A stretch of 9,733 bases of DNA, from the NCBI GenBank assembly GCA_025358395.1, contig JANYJT010000096.1:1-9733 (forward strand), given 5' to 3'. The position numbers were made by a program, and so were the translations under genes. Under the pieces are notes generated by a model. The model did no database searches. It was not told the origin of the DNA and was given only the letters and a program-made list of their open reading frames with translations. Origin of the DNA: Bacteroidia bacterium. Lineage in GTDB: Bacteria; Bacteroidota; Bacteroidia; Bacteroidales; Prolixibacteraceae. Shown here one piece after another: positions 5,411-9,733 of the stretch (positions are counted from its first letter, which is position 1; each line of letters starts with the position of its first letter).

Positions 5411-6874
5411 TTAATTCTTTTCTACGACAAATTTACATGTCAGGTTTCCACTGTTTGTTGTGAGCACCACCAGATAAAGGCCGCTTTTCAGAGCTGTACA
5501 ATCCATGTAAATGGCATAATCATTTGCCGGTAGTTCCTTGTTCAGCAAAAACCGGACTGTTCTTCCATTGATATCAACCACTTTTAAATCAACTCTTTGC
5601 AATACGGAAAGTTGGAACTGAACAGTGGCCATATTCCTTACCGGATTTGGAAACACTGATAATCCAGTGTTGTTCATAAGAATAGTTAAATCGTCACCCA
5701 CGGTTGTGGCAGAAAAGGCTGATTGAATCCCTTGCCAGATCTCCTTTTTCCCGCTCTCATAACTCAAAGCCCAGATTCCTATACCTGCAAGGTTACGGTT
5801 GTTCACCAAATCATACTTAAGGAAATAACTGGTGGCATCATCGAACCAGACCTGACGGTAGAGACTCGTTGCATCCTTGTAGCTTATCCATGGAACTTTA
5901 GTCATCTGATCGAATGTTTTACCATAATTTTGGGTGAGTGTTTCCGCACCTGCAGTGGTGATTGATGTTGCCTTCCCGATTGCTGCTGCCTTTCGTACGC
6001 TACTGTTAACGGGCCAGTTGTACCCAAACCAGGGAATACCGAGCATGAGTTTCTGTGCAGGTACTCCGGCACTGAGGTAAGTATCCACCGATTTTGTTAC
6101 ATTGTAATTTTCTCCTGCCAGCGGAGAAACCGGTCCGGCTGTGGAGGAGCCACTCCAATAATAGTCGTAGCCCATGACTATCAGGTAATCACATATATCT
6201 GCCAATGCCGGCAAATCCCAGGATCCGTTCCAGTCGACCGCCGGAGTGGCCATTGAGATTTCTGCACCCGGTACCTCTGACCTGATTGTTTTCGCGGCCT
6301 TGTTCATGAATGCAACCAGGTTTGACCGGTGAGCCAGACTCACCAATTCAAAATCAAAATTGACTCCATCACCGTTTCTTAATTTTAGCAGCATCACCAA
6401 CGACTGGATCATCCTATTCTGCTTAAGTGTATCTCTCAAAAGAGCGCTGTTGGCCGCCGTTCCAAAGTTTGTGACCGTCAAAATTACTTTCACCCCTCTT
6501 TCGTGCGCATATTCAATGATGGGTGTTTGGTCCCAGCCATTCATCGTCTTGTAACCGCCGGTAACAGTATCAGTTTCATAACTGAAATAGGCAAGATGTG
6601 AAAGCACATCGTAGTCATAATAAAGATAGGCTGCTGTGGAAGCCCAGTAAGGATGCCACCCAAAAACCTTCCGGGAAATACTGCTTTTCTTGAAGTTTGA
6701 GAGAGGAGAAGGCTTGTTCGGGCTGAGTTGTTGAAGTTTCAGCACCGAATCGCCACGACTTCGGAAAAGGCTGTTGTCGAGTTGATGAATACCTATATGA
6801 AGCGTATCATCCTGCGATCTCGCTAATTGACTGAATGATAAAATTATAAAAAAGGCCAGGTATCTTAAATTCAT
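5411..6874 (-). CDS. Secreted GH18 family glycoside hydrolase with type IX secretion tail
   Basis: A 487-residue exported protein. A signal peptide covers residues 1-20 (FFIILSFSQLARS). A GH18 TIM barrel runs from about 68 (KVFGWHPYWAST) to about 388, with GVKVILTVTNFG (127-138), the active-site strand DGVNFDFE (169-176), LIVMGYDYYW (231-240), LMLGIPWFGYNW and GIGIWALSYE. The acid/base Glu176 and neighbouring Asp174 are present, but the second Asp of the chitinase motif DxxDxDxE is Asn172. The DGVN(I/F)DFE form recalls the SleL/YaaH branch of GH18, which are N-acetylglucosaminidases acting on peptidoglycan, so chitin need not be the substrate. Residues from about 404 to 487 (SVFPNPV, VDLKVVDINGRTV, GLYLVVL, KFVVEKN) are a type A Por sorting domain, predicting outer-membrane passage by the type IX system with tail removal. 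There is no LysM or other binding module. Confidence 0.88.
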   Translation of the reverse strand: MNLRYLAFFIILSFSQLARSQDDTLHIGIHQLDNSLFRSRGDSVLKLQQLSPNKPSPLSNFKKSSISRKVFGWHPYWASTAAYLYYDYDVLSHLAYFSYETDTVTGGYKTMNGWDQTPIIEYAHERGVKVILTVTNFGTAANSALLRDTLKQNRMIQSLVMLLKLRNGDGVNFDFELVSLAHRSNLVAFMNKAAKTIRSEVPGAEISMATPAVDWNGSWDLPALADICDYLIVMGYDYYWSGSSTAGPVSPLAGENYNVTKSVDTYLSAGVPAQKLMLGIPWFGYNWPVNSSVRKAAAIGKATSITTAGAETLTQNYGKTFDQMTKVPWISYKDATSLYRQVWFDDATSYFLKYDLVNNRNLAGIGIWALSYESGKKEIWQGIQSAFSATTVGDDLTILMNNTGLSVFPNPVRNMATVQFQLSVLQRVDLKVVDINGRTVRFLLNKELPANDYAIYMDCTALKSGLYLVVLTTNSGNLTCKFVVEKN

Positions 6875-6996
6875 CGAAAGTGACTTTTATTTGGTATGTT
6901 GTATGACAGATTTAAAGATATGAAATTTTAGACTTTTTATGTTATACTATCGGGCATTGATCAAATTATTTTTAAAAATTAGATTCCACTTTTATG
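6875..6996. other. Intergenic region upstream of the GH18 gene
   Basis: A strongly A/T-rich stretch that must hold the GH18 promoter, because the gnd terminator lies just upstream. No exact TAnnTTTG is found on the minus strand. The nearest is TAATTTG (6968-6962), with one spacer base too few. A perfect 12-bp palindrome ATTTTTAAAAAT sits at 6968-6979, but at this base composition it carries little weight. Confidence 0.4.
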
Positions 6997-7032
6997 AAAA
7001 AAGAGAGCCCCTACATCAGGTGGCTCTCTTTT
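6997..7032 (-). terminator. Rho-independent terminator of gnd
   Basis: On the minus strand, AAAAGAGAGCC (7032-7022) pairs with GGCTCTCTTTT (7009-6999) around a 12-nt loop, with T residues continuing to 6997. The long perfect stem ends about 36 nt past the gnd stop and isolates gnd from the GH18 gene. The A-rich and T-rich flanks mean the hairpin could in principle work on either strand. Confidence 0.88.
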
Positions 7033-7067
7033 CAAATAGATACAATGGAAGGCTTTGTGTGACCTTC

Positions 7068-8516
7068 TTAAACAGTGTAGGTGGATGAGGAAGTGTCTCC
7101 TCCTCTGCCGGTCCAGTTGGTGTGGAAAAATTCACCGCGTGGTTTGTCCAATCTTTCGTAAGTATGTGCACCAAAGTAATCGCGCTGAGCCTGCAATAAA
7201 TTGGCAGGAAGACGTTCGCTGCGGAATCCGTCGAAATAAGTTAAAGCCGTGGCCAAACATGGAATTGGAATACCCTGCGTAAAGGCGGTAGCGACAACCT
7301 TTCTCCATCCTTCCTGCGCTTTGGTAATGGTCTGATTGAAGTACTCATCCAGCAAAAGGTGTTCCAATTCCGGATTTTTCTCAAAAGCCTCCTTGATTTT
7401 GCCTAAAAATACGGAACGAATGATGCATCCGCCTCGCCACATCAGGGCAATCCCACCGTTATTGAGGTTCCATTTGTACTCTTTAGCGGCTTCGCCCATC
7501 AGGTCATAGCCTTGCGCATAAGAGATGATTTTTGCGCCAAAAAGGGCATCTTTCAGATCACTCAGAAACTGTTTCCGGTCGCCGGTGAATTTTTTCTCCG
7601 GACCATGCAATACTTTGGAGGCTTTTACCCTCAAATCCTTCTGTGCAGAAAGACATCTTGCAAATACTGATTCTCCAATCAAAGTGAGTGGGATTCCCAA
7701 ATCGAGTGCAGAGACTCCTGTCCATTTGCCGGTTCCCTTTTGCCCGGCAGTATCCAGGATTTTTTCAACCAGCGGCTCCCCTTTTTCATCTTTGAATCCA
7801 AGAATATCGCGGGTAATCTCAACGAGGTAGCTATCGAGGTCGCCTTTGTTCCATTCAGCAAATGTATCGTGCATTTCATCAGCAGTCATGCCAAGAAGCT
7901 CTTTCATAATTTGATAAGCTTCACAGATAATCTGCATATCGCCATACTCAATACCATTATGAACCATTTTAACGAAATGACCGGCGCCATTTTCACCTAC
8001 CCAGTCACAGCAAGGTTCGCCGCCAACTTTAGCAGCTACTGCCTGAAAGATCGTTTTAACAGCAGGCCATGCTGCCGGAGAGCCTCCGGGCATCATCGAA
8101 GGACCTAAAAGTGCACCTTCTTCGCCTCCGGACACGCCGGTACCTATGAACAGCAATCCTTTGCTTTCGACATATTTCGTGCGTCGGATGGTGTCCGGAA
8201 AGTGTGAGTTTCCACCATCAATAATCATGTCACCAGCTTCCAGATGAGGAATGATCTGCTCGATAAAGTCATCTACGGGTGAACCGGCTTTGACCAGCAT
8301 CATCACTTTTCGAGGACGTTCCAGATTCTGACACATCTCCGCAATGCTGTGACAGCCGATAAAATTTTTGCCTGCGCCGCGACCGGCCATAAATTTGTCA
8401 ACCTTGTCGACCGATCTGTTGTAAACTGCCACAGTAAAGCCTTTGCTTTCCATGTTCAATACGAGATTCTCCCCCATAACGGCCAATCCAATCAGCCCGA
8501 TATCTGCCTTTTTCAT
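7068..8516 (-). CDS. gnd: 6-phosphogluconate dehydrogenase, decarboxylating
   Basis: A 482-residue Gnd, slightly longer than the 468 of E. coli. It oxidises 6-phosphogluconate to ribulose 5-phosphate and CO2, reducing NADP+ (or NAD+), in the pentose phosphate pathway. The Rossmann fingerprint GLAVMGENLVLN is at residues 10-21, and VYNRS (31-35) bears the Arg typical of NADP-binding forms. Substrate and catalytic motifs follow: DGGNSHFPDT (100-109), GTGVSGGEEGALLGPSMMPGG (from 125), HFVKMVHNGIEYGDMQ with Lys183 and Glu190, and AGQKGTGKWT. The C-terminal tail HTNWTGRGGDTSSSTYTV matches family members that complete the partner's active site in the dimer. I chose the ATG at 8516; an in-frame TTG two codons earlier is less likely. 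A strong terminator follows, and pdxB lies 155 bp upstream on the same strand. Confidence 0.96.
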   Translation of the reverse strand: MKKADIGLIGLAVMGENLVLNMESKGFTVAVYNRSVDKVDKFMAGRGAGKNFIGCHSIAEMCQNLERPRKVMMLVKAGSPVDDFIEQIIPHLEAGDMIIDGGNSHFPDTIRRTKYVESKGLLFIGTGVSGGEEGALLGPSMMPGGSPAAWPAVKTIFQAVAAKVGGEPCCDWVGENGAGHFVKMVHNGIEYGDMQIICEAYQIMKELLGMTADEMHDTFAEWNKGDLDSYLVEITRDILGFKDEKGEPLVEKILDTAGQKGTGKWTGVSALDLGIPLTLIGESVFARCLSAQKDLRVKASKVLHGPEKKFTGDRKQFLSDLKDALFGAKIISYAQGYDLMGEAAKEYKWNLNNGGIALMWRGGCIIRSVFLGKIKEAFEKNPELEHLLLDEYFNQTITKAQEGWRKVVATAFTQGIPIPCLATALTYFDGFRSERLPANLLQAQRDYFGAHTYERLDKPRGEFFHTNWTGRGGDTSSSTYTV

Positions 8517-8590
8517 TCTCAAAATTTTAAAAATTAATGTATTCTAATTTATATCCTAACTCTCTACTTTCAAAATATTATATCAGGACA
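8517..8590. other. A/T-rich leader upstream of gnd
   Basis: The 74 bp before the gnd start contain no ORF and no Shine-Dalgarno. On the minus strand ATATTTTG (8581-8574) is a near miss to the TAnnTTTG -7 element, so a weak promoter here is possible. The alternative is readthrough from pdxB across the repeat patch, since no terminator is visible after pdxB. Confidence 0.35.
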
Positions 8591-8671
8591 GCCACTCAGG
8601 GCCACTCTCATCTTCCCACACTCTCATCTTCCCATCTTCCCACTCAAAACTCTCAACTCTCAACTCCTTCC
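8591..8671. repeat. Pyrimidine/purine-biased tandem repeats between pdxB and gnd
   Basis: This 81-bp patch is almost pure C/T plus A on the plus strand, hence GA-rich in the transcript direction. It contains GCCACTC twice (8591-8597, 8601-8607), an exact tandem pair of the 16-mer CACTCTCATCTTCCCA (8603-8618, 8619-8634), a third partial copy TCTTCCCA (8635-8642), and AACTCTC repeated 2.7 times (8648-8666). It begins one base after the pdxB stop. It is non-coding, has no hairpin, and looks like a slipped-strand expansion. No function is known. Confidence 0.85.
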
Positions 8672-9733
8672 TCAAATTCTAAATCCAAGTCTTTTCAGTT
8701 TGTCAATTACCTTGGGATTGCTAAATTTCCCGGCAACTGAATACGATGGAAACTCTCTTCGTACGGGATAATCTCCCCGCTGTTTCTCAAAAGTGTTGAT
8801 ATTGGCTTTCAGCCTCGCATCATCATCCCTTATGTCGTATGTTGCCAGGATGGTTTCTGAAAATATTTGCTGAGATGTTTTATCAGTCCCGTCTATCAGG
8901 ATCTCACTGTTTGCAGGCTTCTCAACATTGAAAGCCTTCCAGTTTTTTAGATTGAGTCCAAGGAAACGGCTCACAGCATTGACGCTCATCTCTGTTCCTT
9001 TGGCTTTTCCGTCTCTTGAATAACCGGCGATGTGCGGCGTAGCCAAATCAACCAGCTCCAATAGTTCCAAATCCAGATCGGGTTCATTTTCCCAACAATC
9101 CACGATCGCGCCAGAAATTTGTCCGGTTCGAATGGCATTTTTAAGCGCTTCCGTTTTTACTACTTCCCCACGACAGCTATTGATAAATATGGGCTTACGC
9201 GTCATTTTGGAAAATAAATTTTCATCTGCTAAATGAAAAGTAGCATCTGCTCCATCAGGGTTCAATGGCACGTGTAAAGTGATGATATCTGATTCATTAA
9301 GTATTTTTTCGAGTCCGGCAAATCCCTTTTCTCCCTCTGTCCGCGCTCTGGGCGGGTCATTGAGCAAAACCCTCATACCAAAAATTTCGGCAATCGTGGC
9401 AACTTTCGAACCCACATTCCCGACACCAACGATTCCAATCGTTTTACCAGCCAGGGTCCAACCCTTTCTTTCTGCCATTACCATGATGGCTGAGGCGATA
9501 TATTGTTCGACAGATTTAGCATTACATCCCGGGGCATTGGTCCATTTGATTCCGGCACGCTCGCAGTAATCAGTATCGATGTGGTCATAACCGATGGTTG
9601 CCGATGCTATAATTTTCACCGAAGATCCTGAAAGTAACGCTTCATTGCAGATGGTCCTGGTACGGGTGATAATGGCATCCGCATCTTTCACTACCTCCTT
9701 AGTAGTCTTATTACCAGGCAAGTAAATAATCTC
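8672..9733 (-). CDS. pdxB: Erythronate-4-phosphate dehydrogenase, N-terminus cut by right edge
   Basis: The visible 353 residues are in frame to the last base of the window (beginning EIIYLPGNKTT), so the true start lies outside, probably about 20 residues further. PdxB oxidises 4-phospho-D-erythronate to 2-oxo-3-hydroxy-4-phosphobutanoate in the DXP-dependent route to pyridoxal 5'-phosphate. In visible numbering it has ATIGYDHIDTDYC (45-57) and NAPGCNAKSVEQYI (66-79), the NAD Rossmann motif GVGNVG (103-108) with acidic Asp126, and the D-2-hydroxyacid dehydrogenase triad Arg188 (NSCRGE), Glu217 (WENEP) and His234 (ATPHIAGYS). The triad spacing of 29 and 17 is the same as in E. coli PdxB as I recall it. 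The C-terminal PdxB dimerisation domain is present and ends FPSYSVAGKFSNPKVIDKLKRLGFRI (closing segment, from about 328). No terminator follows; gnd is next on the same strand. Confidence 0.95.
   Translation of the reverse strand, partial: EIIYLPGNKTTKEVVKDADAIITRTRTICNEALLSGSSVKIIASATIGYDHIDTDYCERAGIKWTNAPGCNAKSVEQYIASAIMVMAERKGWTLAGKTIGIVGVGNVGSKVATIAEIFGMRVLLNDPPRARTEGEKGFAGLEKILNESDIITLHVPLNPDGADATFHLADENLFSKMTRKPIFINSCRGEVVKTEALKNAIRTGQISGAIVDCWENEPDLDLELLELVDLATPHIAGYSRDGKAKGTEMSVNAVSRFLGLNLKNWKAFNVEKPANSEILIDGTDKTSQQIFSETILATYDIRDDDARLKANINTFEKQRGDYPVRREFPSYSVAGKFSNPKVIDKLKRLGFRI

Noticed and set aside
5411..6874. Polysaccharide utilisation locus around the GH18 gene
   Set aside because: No SusC, SusD, other CAZymes or hybrid regulators nearby; the neighbours are housekeeping genes.
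7740..8108. 122-residue plus-strand open frame
   Set aside because: Antisense shadow of gnd, with no promoter or family signature.
8517..8522. TTG start giving gnd two extra residues (MRM...)
   Set aside because: The ATG at 8516 is in frame two codons later and gives the usual N-terminus KKADIGLIG; TTG starts are rare in this phylum.
8591..8671. CRISPR array
   Set aside because: The repeats are 7 and 16 bp, directly abutting, with no unique spacers and no cas genes.
8537..8740. 67-residue plus-strand open frame across the repeat patch
   Set aside because: Its Ser/Thr/Pro/His-rich sequence is only a translation of the CT-rich repeats and it runs into the pdxB coding region.
9719..9721. TTG as the pdxB start
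   Set aside because: The frame stays open to the window edge and the upstream residues EIIY fit the PdxB N-terminal domain, so the gene is simply cut by the edge.

Overview
The window looks like chromosomal housekeeping DNA from a member of the Bacteroidota, possibly Bacteroidales or Marinilabiliales-like; the order is an inference. Three things point there. A secreted glycoside hydrolase carries a C-terminal type IX secretion (Por) sorting domain. Several promoters match the Bacteroidota -7 consensus TAnnTTTG instead of an E. coli -10 box, with almost no Shine-Dalgarno sequences. The protein families are also typical of the phylum: DUF3109, short-LID adenylate kinase, and a secreted helix-hairpin-helix protein beside an outer-membrane barrel.

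Layout from left to right. Positions 1-1202 (minus strand) hold a translationally coupled pair: a PorV/FadL-like outer-membrane barrel followed by a secreted helix-hairpin-helix protein that runs off the left edge. Positions 1319-1837 (minus) hold purE, closed by a clear intrinsic terminator. A 272-bp divergent intergenic region (1838-2109) holds promoter elements and two imperfect palindromes. Positions 2110-3248 (plus) are a two-gene hpt-adk unit. It converges, with only 8 nt between stop codons, on a minus-strand block: DUF3109 Cys-cluster protein (3257-3841), coupled by an ATGA overlap to gpmI (3838-5364), then a GH18 protein with a T9SS tail (5411-6874), gnd (7068-8516) and pdxB (8672 to the right edge, N-terminus missing).

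The enzymes cover nucleotide and central carbon metabolism. PurE acts in de novo IMP synthesis, Hpt in purine salvage, Adk in adenylate balance, GpmI in lower glycolysis, Gnd in the oxidative pentose phosphate pathway (its Ru5P product is upstream of the PRPP that Hpt uses), and PdxB in pyridoxal phosphate synthesis. I see no sign of a mobile element, CRISPR array, tRNA, rRNA or defence system, and no clearly new multi-gene system. The least understood parts are the barrel/helix-hairpin-helix pair, the DUF3109 protein coupled to gpmI, the GH18 enzyme with an altered active-site motif, and a purine-rich tandem-repeat patch between pdxB and gnd.
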